Shown here: positions 45,290 through 57,857 of the stretch, piece by piece
How the letters are laid out: each line of letters starts with the position of its first letter
Position numbering within the stretch: position 1 is the stretch's first letter
Assembly (NCBI GenBank): GCA_002270565.1
Contig: NQMI01000203.1
Span: 1 to 60,674 of the forward strand
Direction: 5' to 3'
DNA length: 60,674 nucleotides
Source of the DNA: Stenocarpella maydis
Lineage: Eukaryota; Ascomycota; Sordariomycetes; Diaporthales; Diaporthaceae
Translations under genes and position numbers: made by a program
Notes under the pieces: model-generated
What the model saw: only the letters and a program-made list of their open reading frames with translations
The model's database searches: none
What the model was told of the DNA's origin: nothing

Positions 45290-46560
45290 GTTTTCAATAG
45301 ATGTGTTTTTCTAGCTCTTTTTAATTAAATCAGCCTACTTAATTAAGTCCTTATAGCTAAATACTAAATGTAACCTATCCCCCTTCTTGAAATACCATGA
45401 GGCTAACTTAGCTTCCCTCTTATAGTTTGAGTACTTGCCCTTATTATAATATTTTCATTTTTAGCTTAGCCTTATAAAATAGTTAGTTTTTGCTTCCCTT
45501 ATTATAGCAATCTCCTCTTACATTATAGAGGACTTTGACTTTAAGGAGGATGAGATTCCTAGCTAATTATTAAGTAGAGTGATATTAATATTAGCACTAT
45601 TGCTACTATTTAGCCTTGCCTAAAATAAACAGCCCTCATCATCCTCTATAGCTTCTATAATAGCAGCACCCCTAATATCACGAGATATAATACTAATAGA
45701 AGCCTGTTCTTTTTGATTAGAGGATGAAGGTGTTATTAGTCCCTGCTAGCGCCCTAGGATTATATAGTGAGCAGTTAATAGCTAAAACGAATATGATATA
45801 TTAAGTATATAGTAAAACTCTACTTATATCTACCTTATAAGGTTAATTATTAAATCCTAAATCATTTTAAGGGTTGCTCTAGCTGGAAACTCATTAGAGT
45901 GTTTAACTTTCCTAGTGGTAGCCTTCCTTAGCTGGATTAGAGTGCTGATATAGTCCTAGTTGATCTTATGGCTATAGATAGTCTTAGCAACCTGAGTTTT
46001 TAATTTCTCAAGCTATATATTAAGAGACCTAATAAGAGTACCCCCAAATATTATCTTTAAAGCTTCTAGGTACTTTATGAGTACTAGAGGGGGGGTAATA
46101 CCTCTAAACTAGCTAGCCTTACTTAGAGCATATTTAAAGATCACCCTAATATTAGTTAGGACTTTAATCCGAATAGGGGCTTCCTCCTGATGAAAGCTAG
46201 CTGCAGCAACCTCCTTAGGGATCTCCACAATATTATCATTTAGGGGAAGCACCTAATCGTTAAAGGGATTATAATCAGGAGCTTTAATTGGGTCTGGCTC
46301 CTCTTAATCAGGCTTAGTAGGGCTACTCTCTAGTAGTGGCGCTGGCGGTGCTGGTAATGGTAGCTTCGCTGGGGCCTTTTTCTTCACCGGAGCCTTCCTC
46401 TTTACTGGGGCTAACTGCTTTGCTAGAGCTAATGCAGCTGACTTAACGGTCCGGGTCTTCTTTACAGTAGAGCCGCCTGATGATATAGATTTAGTATTCC
46501 TCCTCTTTAATGGGGCTATTCTAGTAGTCTTAATTGGATTGTTATTAAAGATAATTCATT
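45290..46560 (-). pseudogene. Degenerate Lys/Pro-rich reading frame inside the TIR element
   Basis: Minus-strand translation stays coherent for about 400 codons, broken only by scattered stops. It reads VKKTRTVKSAALALAKQL, APVKRKAPVKKKAPAKLPLP, later APIRIKVLTNIRVIFKYALSKAS, and SNQKEQASISIISRD. I recognise no transposase or other family. The stops fit CAG/TGG-to-TAG changes by RIP. It could be element cargo, a gag-like protein or a host gene captured by the element. Confidence 0.5.
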
Positions 46561-46984
46561 ATTTCGGTTGGGAGTATAGTTAGTAAGGACTTGTGGTTAG
46601 GGGCTGCAGATCGGTATACAAAATCAATCTTAGCTCAGGGGTAATACTTAAAGACCCTATTCAGAATATTATTAGCTATAGCGATATATTACACGAAGAG
46701 GGCACCGGACCAACCTGCGTATAGCTTTAGTAGGGCATTGGCAACCTTAATTGACCCCGATAGTGGGTTATAGGGTGATAATTAATGTTTAGGGGTAACC
46801 GCTATATACGCCATGAGAAACACTATGATTCCGAGTGGTGATAGTTGCAAATGTGCGATAATGACGACAACGTTATATGCGTTGATGCTAAAGGGATGCC
46901 GATTTGTATGGGGAACGGGTGTGTGTCAACATGTGCGCGTCACTAGCGCGTTTTTGGCACTCTCGCTTGCAAATCAGAATAACC

Positions 46985-49900
46985 TCCCCTAACCCTTCCC
47001 AATGTACTTTCAAGCCAAGCTTTTTCACCGCCTTAGCAGAGAATGTATCTTTTAGCCTTCCACACCATACTGGCCTCGGTTGCCCTTCTGGCCCTAAATG
47101 GTATAATAGGCATTCTTGGTGCCGAACCCTCTACCTAGGTACAATCTCAGACAGCTCTCACATGATATATAGAATGCACTGCAACAGTTTGATGTACTTA
47201 ATATTCTCTTGTTCACCAATACTCATGCGGATTGCAACCTTGGAACTATTGTCGCTGAGTAACCAACTCAAATTTAATAACTTCTTAGATTTGGGGGACG
47301 GGGCTCTGCACCTGAATGATGGGAAATCAGTAGATTATCACCGTCTAGTACGCAGAGATGGAAAATAGATTGAATTTGATGTTCATCCTTGAGTACTTTG
47401 GCTAACAGTACATTATATGGATAAGTATGCAAGCAACAGCATGAACTGCATAACAGGTATTACAGTATATGGATTTATGATTTTGATGATAGAATTTGAA
47501 GTGGCTGTTATCAAGAGTGGGCTGCTATGATGACCTTGGATGATATCGCAGTTCGTATAACCCGATTCCAAGGACCCGCTGGCGACATGGCGGGTCGGTG
47601 GCGAACGGCGGGCGTGATGGAGACTAGATACCATGTGAACATGTACGCATCTCGAGGAGTCTGGATTCTGATTTTGGGCATAGCTGTATTTAAGCATGGA
47701 CAGCCCGAGGTCGTATGCTGAGTAATCCGTCTCTGCAGCCATCCCGCGTGTTTGCTATGTTCTGTGTTCTTCGAGCTCAACAATATGCCGTGAAGTGGGC
47801 GCGGCGAGTGCATCGTGCATTGATGGTGGCGAACAAGAGGAACAAGAGCGAGTCTAGCGTGTCCGCCCTTGCAGAGGGGGCCGATCCGAGGATGCAGGGT
47901 CCGGCCGCGGCAAAGCAAAGCGAAGCAAGGCAAAGCGAGCAGGCTTTCATCAGACGGCCATACAAGCCTGTAGGAATGCCGTTAGCGAGTACTAGCAATA
48001 CTGACTGTGGCAGCTGTGGGCTACCCTGATCGACAATCGGCCGATATACCCGCCCACGGTCGCTCCGTCTGTCTGTCTACACTGGCTACATATGTCTTCC
48101 TTTAATTCCTGTTTACCCCAGGCTGATTTGATGAATTGGTGGAGACCATTGGTGGCAAAACAAACTGAGCCGGTTCGCGGCAATTCTCAAGTTACTCCGC
48201 CAGCCCGAGACCCTCGCCTAGGGGCCACAAGAAACTCTGGGGATGGTGCATATGGTTCTCATGTCCAATGCACGGCATGCCACAAGCCATAGAGTTCATG
48301 CAGTGCGACTCATGGCGTCGCTGATGACGGGCACCGACGTGGTGAAGGGATTGGTAAGAGGCTTTTACGAGAGTGAATGCTGAGACGGTGGGAGGCCAGG
48401 GTTGTTGTAGACATACATAGTAGATTCGGGGCCTACTATTTGTGTGAGGAATGCCCCCCCCCCCTGGGTGAAACACTGGGTTATTTTGGTTTAGTTGGGG
48501 GCCGTCTCACGATGCAGTCTCGTGGTCTGAGCTTCTGACAGGCTGACTATGCGACAGCTTCATGCTAGATTGTCTCTGGGCGTTTTTTTCTTCTCTCTCA
48601 CTCTCTCTCACTCTCTCGTGTTGTTGTTTGGCCGGACAGAGACCACGATTCGATTGTTGAGGGCACATGTGTGGATCCACACCAGATGAGCATGTCTTGG
48701 GTTTCGTCAGCTCTGTTTCTGCCAGCATTTTAGGCTGAGTGGAATTATTATGTGGGATCGTGGTGCGGGATATTGCTGCGACATCACAGTCAGTCATTCT
48801 GTCATGGTGTGGGGAGTTATTCCCACCTTGATAATATGTATCATCCCTTGGAATTCTGTGTCCGATCATCTATCTGTAAATAGTTACCATGTAGTTATCC
48901 CTTCTCCCTTGGCTGTGTGTGTGTACAACTGTCTGGTGTCTGCAAGATACCAGCTTCCGAGGGTATCCACAACACGTACAGAGTACAGAGTACCGAGTAC
49001 AAAGGCAAGCTCCCCTCCCTCGAGAGCACGGGCCATACTCCGGTCTAAGACCGTCCCTGGCCAGTGAGGGACGTAGCCCGTCCCGCATACCCGACCCCTT
49101 CCCCGACCATTCCACCACTGGCGTGCTCTATCGCCGTCCGTACCTTGTACCTGTACTGAGGAGCTCCATACTCCGCCCTCCTTCTCACACCACAAGCCAC
49201 CGCGCGTTCAGTGGACGTCGAACCATCTAGAGGGTTGCAGCCCACCGACCCTCCCGATCAGGCCCATCCCGCCAGCCAAGGCAAGGCACCCCCTTTCCCA
49301 CCAAACCCACACAACCCACCAAACCCACAATCACCTGCCATCCCGTCGCTTGTCTTGCTCGCCTGCCAAGCGAGCGAGTGTCCTCAACCCATTCATCGCC
49401 TGCTGGTGCTGCTACTGGTGCTGGTGCTGCCTCTGCTTCACTTGTTCCTCCTACCTGCCGACGTCCCGACCTCCGGATTTTACCCTGCATTCTTCGAGTT
49501 TTGACGCCTTCCCTTCGGTCTGTGCGTGTTCTGCTCTGATCAGGCAGAGGCCCCTCCTTCGCCGTGTGCACGACTCGGCCGGACAACAAAGAAACCAGAA
49601 ACCACAAACCAGAATTCCAGAACACAGAACACAGACCAGACCAGCCCCGAGCCCTCGCCCCGACCCTGCGACTCGTCCCTGCGCAGCAAAAGCACCCTGA
49701 TCTGACCTGGCCTGACCCCGATCTAGCCTACGCTGGGACTAGCAGGCTATCACACTCGCCGAAAAACCCCCTTCGAACTCGTCCCTCTTCTTCGTCCTCA
49801 TCAGCGTCGGCATCCCCGTCCACGTCCTGCTGTCGTCGTCGTCTTCGTCGTTGTCTTCGCCGTTGTCGTCGTCCTTGTCGTCGTCGTCGCTGCTGCTACT

Positions 49901-50141
49901 GCCATCTTGATGGGTTGACGAGGCCAAGCCATCCCCGTCCTCCCCTGACCCGAGCTCCATTTGTTCCGGAGATCAGCTTGACCGCCATCCAACCCACAAC
50001 AACACCACAACATCCACGACAACCGACTGCCGACCCCTGGGACACGCAGCCCGACAGCCCACTAAACCCGACTCCTCCAGCTGCCAACACCTGCTCCTCG
50101 CAAACACGCACTCGTACTCCAACCCACAAAAGTACTAGCCT
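46985..50141. other. Intergenic region upstream of IRE1
   Basis: About 3.1 kb with no convincing gene. It holds a C-run (48454-48465), CT repeats (48590-48615), repeated GTACAGAGTA words near 48975-49000, and a long pyrimidine/CA-rich tract (49210-50130) that looks like an extended 5' leader. Confidence 0.5.
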
Positions 50142-50168
50142 GGGATAATCGCCAATGACGATTATCCC
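50142..50168 (+). promoter_or_regulatory. Hairpin in the IRE1 5' leader
   Basis: GGGATAATCG and CGATTATCCC form a perfect 10-bp inverted repeat around a 7-nt loop (CCAATGA), ending 29 nt before the IRE1 ATG. The loop contains the ATG of a tiny uORF. Confidence 0.75.
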
Positions 50169-50172
50169 GTAG
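50155..50172 (+). CDS. Upstream ORF of five codons before IRE1
   Basis: ATG ACG ATT ATC CCG TAG encodes MTIIP. It starts in the hairpin loop and stops 25 nt before the main start. If transcribed in the leader it could lower IRE1 translation; this is inference. Confidence 0.4.
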   Translation: MTIIP

Positions 50173-50197
50173 CCCTACTAGACGGCTAGATAAACAA

Positions 50198-53100
50198 ATG
50201 ATGCTGCGACGGCCTCCTGGCGAGGGACGGCATGTCGTCCAGCAACAAAACAATAGGAAGTTCTTCTGGGTCCTCGCTGCCCTGCTGCTGCCTGTGCTCC
50301 CTCTGGTCGAGGCTATCGACTACCGCTCCGTCGACGCCCAGCCACAGCCCCCGGCTCTCGCCTCGCCATCGTTAGCTGCCCCTCGCGCTGCCGACCCTCA
50401 CCCTCATCACCACCACCATCCCGACCAGCATGGCAAGCCAGCCAGGCCCAGGGCTCCGGCCCAGCCCCGCCACGAGTCCCCCCTCGAGGGCGACAGTGTC
50501 ATCCGCAATCTTGCTGCGACTGCGCTGACACACAACGTCGACACCCCGCACGCTTCCACCCGCAGGAAGAGGACCAACACACAGTCCATCAAAGAAGACC
50601 ACCCTCATCCATACAGACAACAACAGCACCAACAACACAAAGACCTTGAAACCTACGATGCGAGCGCTATCTCTGCTGCGGCTCCGGACCTCCCCCAGGG
50701 ACCGTCCGTCCGAGCCCCTTCACCGTTGACCACCGACAGGTCGATTGATGATTGGGAAGTGGAAGATTTTGTTCTTTTGGCGACCATCGATGGAGATCTT
50801 TACGCCAGCGACCGGAGGACTGGCAAGGAACGCTGGCACATCTCCCTCGGCCAGTCCATGGTCGAGACAAAGCATCACCGCCTGGTCAAGTCACCCGCAG
50901 ATGCCGACTCAAACACTATCTGGGACCAGAGCGTCTGGGCCATCGAGCCCACCGGCAACGGCGAGATCTACATGTACGCCCCCGGCAAGACAGAAGGCGT
51001 CATGTCTACCGGCCTGACCATGAAGGAGCTCGTCGAGAAGATGTCGCCCTACGAAAACAAGGAATACGGCCTGGTCTACACCGGCAAGAAGGAGACCAAC
51101 ATCCTCGCCCTTGACGCTGCCACCGGCCGTGCCATTCGGTGGTTTGGCCCAACCGCATCCACTGCCGAGGACTACGACAGCTGCCCCCGTCCTCTGGACC
51201 CCGTCGCCAGCGTCGACTCCGAGGAGTGCTACGGCCGTACCATCACCCTGGGCCGAACGGAGTACACCGTCGGTATTTCCAACCCACGCGGTTACCCAGT
51301 CGCTACGCTCAAGTACTCCGAGTGGAGCGCCAACATTAAGGACGAGGACCTGATGCGGCAGTATTCTACCACAAAGGACAAACTCTACATCACCAGCCGC
51401 CATGACGGCCGGGTTTACGGTTTCGACTTTGACCGGGACGCCGAGCGCCGCCAATCATTTGTTGAGAATTTCCCCAGCCCGATTGCCAGGGCCTTCGACG
51501 TCGTCCGTCCTGCCCGCAGCTACAACCCTTACGAGGAGGACGACAAGAATGCGGAGCTCATCGCACTGCCGCAGCCAGCGCTCCCGGCCAAGGATGAGCA
51601 CGAGGCTCTGGTGCGGAGCAGTGCTATTTTCCTCGACCAGGTTGCAGGTAACTGGTATGCCATGTCTGCGCGGGCGTATCCTCTGATTACCAAGGCACCG
51701 GTTGCTCTCATTACCGAGCTAGACTGGTTCCAGGAGGAGGAGAATCTCGCCCCGTCCCGGCTTTCCGAGGTTTTGGTAGGCCAGCATTTCCTTGGCAAGC
51801 CCTGGACTAGACCCCGGATTCCACTCTTGCCAGGGTCCCCCAATCCGGCAGAGTCAGACGTACCCCAGCTTGACGGCCCTCGGCAGGATCACCCGGATGT
51901 CCCCACCCTCGCGACTGATGCTCCCAACCCTAGCAGCACCGTCATCGAGAGGGTCAAGAAGCTCCCCCAGGAAGCGGCCAATAGTGCCATCGAGGCCTTT
52001 ACCAACCCCTTCGTCGCACTGCTTTTCATGACTGCTCTTTTTGTCTACCGCCATGAGATTATTCGCCGTGTCAAGGGTGTCCCCAAGCAATCTGTCCGGT
52101 GGACAAAGGGTGTTCTCAAACAACAAGGCTTTAACATTGATCTGGATGAGGACTCGTCGGATGAGACGCCAGAGACGCAGGTGGCCGAGACTGACCAAGT
52201 GGTCGAGAGGCTGGTACCGGAACAGGTCGCAGCCGGAGGGGAGACACTGGGTATCGCCGATGAGCAGTCAGGCGACCCAACTACTTCCAGGGCCCCCATC
52301 CAGATCACTGCGCCCGTCCAGGTACAGGGTGACGCACCGGCGGACCCAGCACAAGCCGCTCCTGAAGTAAAGAAGAAGAAGGCACACCGCGGCCGGCGTG
52401 GTGGCAAGCAACACCGCAAGAACAAGAAGGGTGAGAATGGATCAGCCGATGATGAAGCCCTCAATGATGTTGAGGAGGCGGTCAATATGGCCAAGAGGCT
52501 GGGCGAGACGGCCCGAGGACCTGAGCCTGATATCCAGACGGTGCCCGACGACGTAGGCAACGTATCGGTCCCGATTCTGAAGATTGACGACAGCCTCGAG
52601 GTCATCCAGGAGCAGCAGCTTGGTACGGGAAGCAATGGGACCATCGTCTTCGCCGGCAAGTGGCAGGACCGCCCAGTAGCTGTGAAGCGGATGCTGCGGT
52701 CCTTCTACGACATCGCTACGCGTGAGACGAGGCTCCTGCGCGAGGTCGACCTCCATCCCAATGTAATCCGCTACTATGCCCAGCTCGAGCGTGGAGATTT
52801 TATCTATATCGCCTTGCAGCTATGTGAGGCTTCGCTTGCGGACGTTGTCGAGAAGCCGTCGCACTTCCGTACCCTGGCGGAACTTGGTTCCAAGAACCCG
52901 CTTGGGGTCCTCAAGCAGATCACAAAGGGGCTGGATCACCTCCACTCCTTGCAAATTGGTCAGTGGGAGCCCTGACTTGATGCCTCTGTGGGCATGCATC
53001 CCATGAGTAAAACCCCCTGAAGTCGACACTTTGGCTGACGTTACCCAGTTCATCGTGACTTGAAACCGCAGAACATTCTTATCACTACTGATATGGACGG

Positions 53101-54016
53101 CGAGCCTCTTATTCTGGTGTCCGACTTTGGGCTTTGCAAGAAGCTGGAAAATGGTCAGTCGTCTCTTGGAGCAACTACGGCCCACAACGCTGGCACGGCC
53201 GGCTGGCGGGCCCCCGAGCTTCTACATGACGATGACGCGTCGACTGGCCCAGTGCTTGTAGACGCGAGCTCCACGCACAGTGGCACCGCGAGCAGCAGCC
53301 AGCAGCAGGGGGAGAATCGGCGTCGCGTGACGCGATCCATCGACATCTTCTCGCTCGGCATAGTCTTCTTCTACGTGCTCACGCAGGGCTCACACCCCTT
53401 CGACTGTGGCGGCTCATTCATGCGGGAAGTCAATATCCGCAAGGGGACCTACAGCCTCGATAGGCTCGAGGTTTTGGGAGAGTACCAGCGCGAGGCCACC
53501 CACCTGATCGAGAAGATGATAAGCGCAAACCCCAAGGAGCGGCCCAAGACCAAGGATATCCTAGTACACCCCTTCTTCTGGTCGGCCGAGAAGCGTCTCA
53601 CTTTCCTCTGCGACGTGTCTGACGCGTTCGAGCGGGAGCCGCGCGATCCGCCCAGCCTGGCACTGCAGGCCCTCGAGGAGGGCGCCCACAAGGTCATCCC
53701 GAACGGGGACTTCCTCTCGCGGCTGCACAAGGACTTTGTCAACTCGCTGGGCAAGCAGCGCAAGTACACGGGTTCCCGCCTACTAGACCTACTACGGGCA
53801 CTCCGCAACAAGAAGAATCACTTTCGCGATATGCCCGAGACCCTGCAGGAGAAGATCGTCGGGAACCGCGCTATGGAGGAGGGCTATCTGCTCTACTGGA
53901 CGACACGATTCCCCGATCTGTTGCTGTACTGCTGGAACGTGGTCCGGCACGAGAATGTGGGGTTTGACGAGGATATTCAGCTGAGGAAGTACTACCAACT
54001 TAGGAGGGCGGATTGA
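50198..54016 (+). CDS. IRE1: IRE1 ER-stress sensor kinase/endoribonuclease
   Basis: ER transmembrane sensor of unfolded proteins that splices HAC1-type mRNA. Exons 50198..52958 and 53049..54016 (GT-AG intron 52959-53048, phase 1, restoring QIVHRDLKPQN) give 3729 nt, 1242 aa. A hydrophobic leader (FFWVLAALLLPVLPLVEA) precedes a His/Pro-rich stretch, then the luminal beta-propeller-like domain (ATIDGDLYASDRRTGKERWHISLG). One transmembrane helix follows near residues 602-620 (FVALLFMTALFVY). A Lys/Arg-rich linker leads to the kinase (LGTGSNGTIVFAG, VAVKRML, HRDLKPQN, VSDFGLCKK) and the C-terminal KEN RNase (KYTGSRLLDLLRALRNKKNHFRDMPE, with the Tyr, Arg and His catalytic positions). Two consecutive ATGs begin the ORF. 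It appears intact. Confidence 0.96.
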
Positions 54017-55689
54017 CCCTTTCGAACAGCTTCGGGGCGGACGTAGGGTTTGATTGTACAACCAGGACAGAGCCTAGCTTGGGGTGGCAGAGGGGTTTCA
54101 AAAGGTGGTTGGTTTGGTCTGGAAAGGATGGATTCTAGGGATGGAATGATGATAACGCACGCACCTGGCTGCTGGGGAAAATATGCCTGTTGGAGGCGGA
54201 CGGGTGCACAGGTCAAAATGGTGTAACCGGGTGGGGTTTGTATTAGATTAAAGTCAGGATATGGGTGAGAGATGAATGTACAACAAACGATGTCCACGAC
54301 ATTCATGCCGTCACCATGTGCCAGTCTTGACTCTATTCATCCCGAGCGATTCGGCCGTGTCCGCTTCTCATGTAATGCCCATGCGGACATATGGCAATAC
54401 TTTTTGTGGCTTCCACGAAGCCGGCCTGAGATAAATTTGGGGGGGGGGGGGCGGAGAGCCGAAGACCCTCGGCACACAGCCGCAGGAGGGGGGCTCTTGG
54501 AAACACCAAGAACCCTTCTGTGCGAAGGTTGTCCCGGCTTTCAGTGACATGTCCGTGTTATGCCCGTTGTCCTGAACTTTCATAACTACTAACTACTTTG
54601 TTAAAAGGACAGCTCGGAGATCCGACGACGACCTTGCTGGGGACAGAGTTATGAACAGGAATCCCCCCGCTCCCCGGCCTGCATGCCCTGCCGCTGCAGC
54701 GCATATTTCTGTATACTACTGGAATCAACAAATCGGTCAGTGGGGTGTCAGTGCACTGGTGTTTGGCCACCTGGTCCCGGAACCTTTGCGACAATGGCTA
54801 CCTATTAAATTAAAAGCACGTTTGGCTCATCAGCTAAAAGATAACGAAAAGGGGGGTTAGAGCCGGCTCCGGAGCTTTGGTTGGACTTGAGGCCTCCGGC
54901 AGTGGTGGGGTCTCGTTAATACACCGAGTAGCTAGCTGTATTTGTGTATCGACATGTAGTGTTCGTCCCCTGTGGCCGGATAATTTTGTGAGGGTGTGGC
55001 GGAGGGGGGCTGCGAGTCTCTTGATACTCACGACAGGTATCATACGATGTTGTCTTCAGGTTAAGAGTCCGTTCTACCCGCTCTTAAAGAGACTACGTAT
55101 CTATACCAGTAACCAGTCAGATAACATGCACTTGGAAGTTAATTTTCTGTGATCCGACCCATTGGTGCGGGCAGTATGAGTTGAGGTTGGCCCTTGTGGT
55201 TAGTCCACGCCCAGATGGAGAGGCAGGCCAAGGAAATGAAGCCTCGTCTGGCTTTTAGTCGCCCACAATGGCCGGGCATATATGCCAACACAGGGAAGTA
55301 GAAGTCTACTTTCGACTTTGAAAGTCTTGTAGAGAAAGTCTCTACTTGCAGGAGCTCGACTTTTCTGCGTACGTCAGGGGGGGCGGGACGTCCTCGTCCT
55401 CCTCCGCAGAGCCGTCAGCACAGGGCCGACACCTGCAACCCGTCAAAAAAGGGGGGTTTTGTCAAGAGTCTCCTCGAGGAGCCTATTATACGCGCGTCGG
55501 TGTGTGCCATACGGATCCAAGTGAGGGACCATATAAGGCGCTCCCATGAGCTTGGAGCTGAGCCGAGGTTGTCCAACTGCGCCATGCCCCTGCCGCTCAG
55601 GTGGATGTAGAGTGCGGGCCCAGGCGTCACCACGCGCAAATTCAAAACTGGGGGGAGGGCGTTGACTGGTGTCTCATGGTATGAGTCGC
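54017..55689. other. Intergenic region
   Basis: No recognisable gene on either strand. It holds a G-run at 54438-54450 and several short ORFs without protein character. Confidence 0.5.
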
Positions 55690-56005
55690 CGTTTTCTTGA
55701 GTGTCTGAGTTGGTCAGTCAGCTGCTGCCCTGTGTCTGGTGTCTTCTGGCGCTGTGCTGATGGAAGAAGTCGTATAGACTACGATGTCTGCCTTTGAAGG
55801 GGCAAGTTTCAGTAGCTCGATATCCTGGAAGTCTCCCTTGAGAACTGCCGCAGTCGGGTACCTTTCTGAAATGAAAGTTTTTGGATCGAGGAGGATGCTG
55901 ATGATTCACTCCGGGTCTGTCATAATAAGCCTGTTGAAGACGGTTCCGCCGATGTTGTCGGGTTCTGGTGCAAAATCAACTAAGGACTGGGGTCCTGGCA
56001 TACCA
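55690..56005 (-). pseudogene. NAD-dependent epimerase/SDR-like fragment
   Basis: Minus-strand reading gives MPGPQSLVDFAPEPDNIGGTVFNRLI, a TGA, then IISILLDP, then RYPTAAVLKGDFQDIELL and APSKADIVVYTTSS. This follows the start of an extended SDR/NmrA-like Rossmann domain (IGGTV nucleotide-binding turn, later GD...DIELL...ADIVV), but the N-terminal glycine motif and the rest are missing. A stop interrupts it. I call it a pseudogene fragment. Confidence 0.42.
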
Positions 56006-56559
56006 AATTGGGATCTTCGGAGCCGTTAGGAATTTCATTGCACTATCTCTGTCAGGCTTTATTTAGTTTAGAGATCGAGGATTCGCACCCGCAAAAACGG
56101 GGGGTACACCCGTACAAGTGCAGCCCCTCTGCTGCAGCCAATCAGAGCGCCCCATTTGACCTCACCTCACCACCCACACCACCCCCACCAGGTGCTTTTT
56201 ATGCCCTCGTCTGCAGACCTGCCAATCCTCCTTCACCTACTAAACAACACTCCCTCGCCAACCACCCATTATATGCGATACGGACCGAATTCTTCTTATA
56301 ATTGATTATCTTGCTACTAGAAATATATCTTCATTAGTTAGATTTAAATTTTCTAGTATTATAGTAATGATATAGGTCCCTAATTATACCCACCTTAAGG
56401 CGCAGTAGCAGATAGACTATTATAACTAGAATACTAATATTACTACTATAAATAACTACTAACTAGCCCTTTCTAACCTATCTCCCTTCCTAAAACTTTT
56501 CTATAATGGATATAATACCTTTACTAACCTTAAGGCGAAATTAAATATAATTATAAAGG

Positions 56560-57450
56560 CTGCTGAATTCTTAATAGCTACCCAAAAGTCAGACCTAAAC
56601 TGGGTTTAACTAGGCTATAGCTGGGGCACCTAGCAGCCCTCAATCGCTATAAAAGCAAACGCTATAATGATTAAAACCAGCTGTAAATAGCATACACTTG
56701 CCTATATGATAAAAGCAATAGAAGGCAAGTAGAAGCTTATTATTTAGGAGGGATAGTATATATATTATGGTCCTTAAGAAGTAGAGGAAGTTTAGTAAAG
56801 CTGGGTATAGCTAACCGATCCCTAACGCAAGTTTCTTAGTTATACTGCCTAAAATTCCTTATTTACTAAGCTAAAGAAGCTTAAAGTAGCGCTTTAGTAA
56901 TAATTCCCAAACATAAAGGTAGAACTAAATATAATAAAGGACTAGCTTAAGGCCTAGCGGAAGGAGAAGTCTAGCATCTATACTCTAACCTAGGCATTAT
57001 TAGATCTACTTAAAGAGAAGGGATACTAGTATCGCTATTCTACTAATAGCAACAATAATATTATAAGCATCTTCTAGTATATAAATAAGCAGATCAACTA
57101 AATCTAAGAGAATCACTTTATATAGTACCTCTTGCTTGATTATATGTATATAATAAATAATAAGAAGATGCTATACTTCTAAGGCACTTGCATAACCCAT
57201 ATAAGGAAGAATCTACCCCTATTCCAAGGCATTATTAATAGCAAGAAGGAACTAAACTTCTGGTAGCTTTTTAAGTAAGTTTATAACCTCATTTGCTACT
57301 ACTAAGCTAATAATCTGATGCTCTATATAACTAACTATAATACTGCTCTAATTAATGCCCTAAATTATGAATTCCTTTAAGTATATTATTAACTATATAT
57401 CTTCTATATTAATATAAATATCACTCTAAATATAAGAAGAAGTGGAAGAA
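56560..57450 (+). pseudogene. RIP-degraded MULE (Mutator-like) transposase
   Basis: AT-rich DNA whose frame reads, between many TAG/TAA stops, LLLDYMYIINNKKML, then ITNYNTALINALNYEF, then LYIFYININI. These match in order the fungal MULE transposase pattern D-x-TYKTN...TD-x-ALxNAL...LCxWHxNKN. Upstream, YQYRYSTNSNNNIISIF and KEKSSIYTLT fit the pre-catalytic region. The stops fit Gln/Trp codons changed by RIP. Terminal repeats were not identified. Confidence 0.6.
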
Positions 57451-57632
57451 GCTATAGGCAATAGGAGAAGAGGAGAATAAATCAGAAGATAAAGCTAGCG
57501 AGAAAGAGGATAAGGAATTACTTAATAGGCTCGGGAGAAATAAGGCTATAATACCCATAAGGATCCCTAAGCTAAAGGATATCCCTTACACTTACTAGGC
57601 CCTATTCAACCTACTAAAGATTATAGAGTTCC

Positions 57633-57857
57633 TGTTATGAACCAACATGCTGGTACCCTGGACCCCGGTTTGCAGGCCCAAAGACATCAAAGACGTATGC
57701 TGCAATGCAACCCCGCAGGACCTTGATAGCGGAGTCAGCATGATATACCCAGATTTAGGGTTAGGGTCTGGCTTGCAACGCTTGGTTGTAAGCTATATGA
57801 GCTAGCTTGAAGAGGCATCCTTCAAGCCTTATATTACGACTTGCAGGCTTGCCTTAT
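57633..57857 (+). repeat. Left LTR of the gypsy element (5' part)
   Basis: About 225 bp alignable to 60164-60382. In the stretches I compared, differences are transitions (C/T and G/A), as RIP predicts. It includes TTTAGGGTTAGGGTC at about 57744-57758. Confidence 0.82.

Larger units (their letters stand above)
44097..46979. mobile_element. RIP-mutated TIR element with TA target duplications
   Basis: About 95 bp at 44097-44192 recur inverted at about 46885-46979 (TTCTGATTTGCAAGCGAGAG at each end, with few differences). TA dinucleotides flank both ends (44095-44096 and 46980-46981), as for Tc1/mariner-like insertion. The 2.9 kb interior is very AT-rich with frequent TAG/TAA. No transposase catalytic motif was recognised. 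It contains a nested LTR-like repeat (44624-45285) and a degenerate minus-strand reading frame (45290-46560). Confidence 0.75.

Noticed and set aside
46904..47368. 154-codon plus-strand ORF starting in the right TIR
   Set aside because: The first part is repeat-terminus sequence and the rest shows no recognisable domain.
50142..50168. IRE1 cleavage-type stem-loop in its own leader
   Set aside because: Loop length is seven, but CCAATGA lacks the conserved C-x-G pattern known for HAC1-type cleavage loops.
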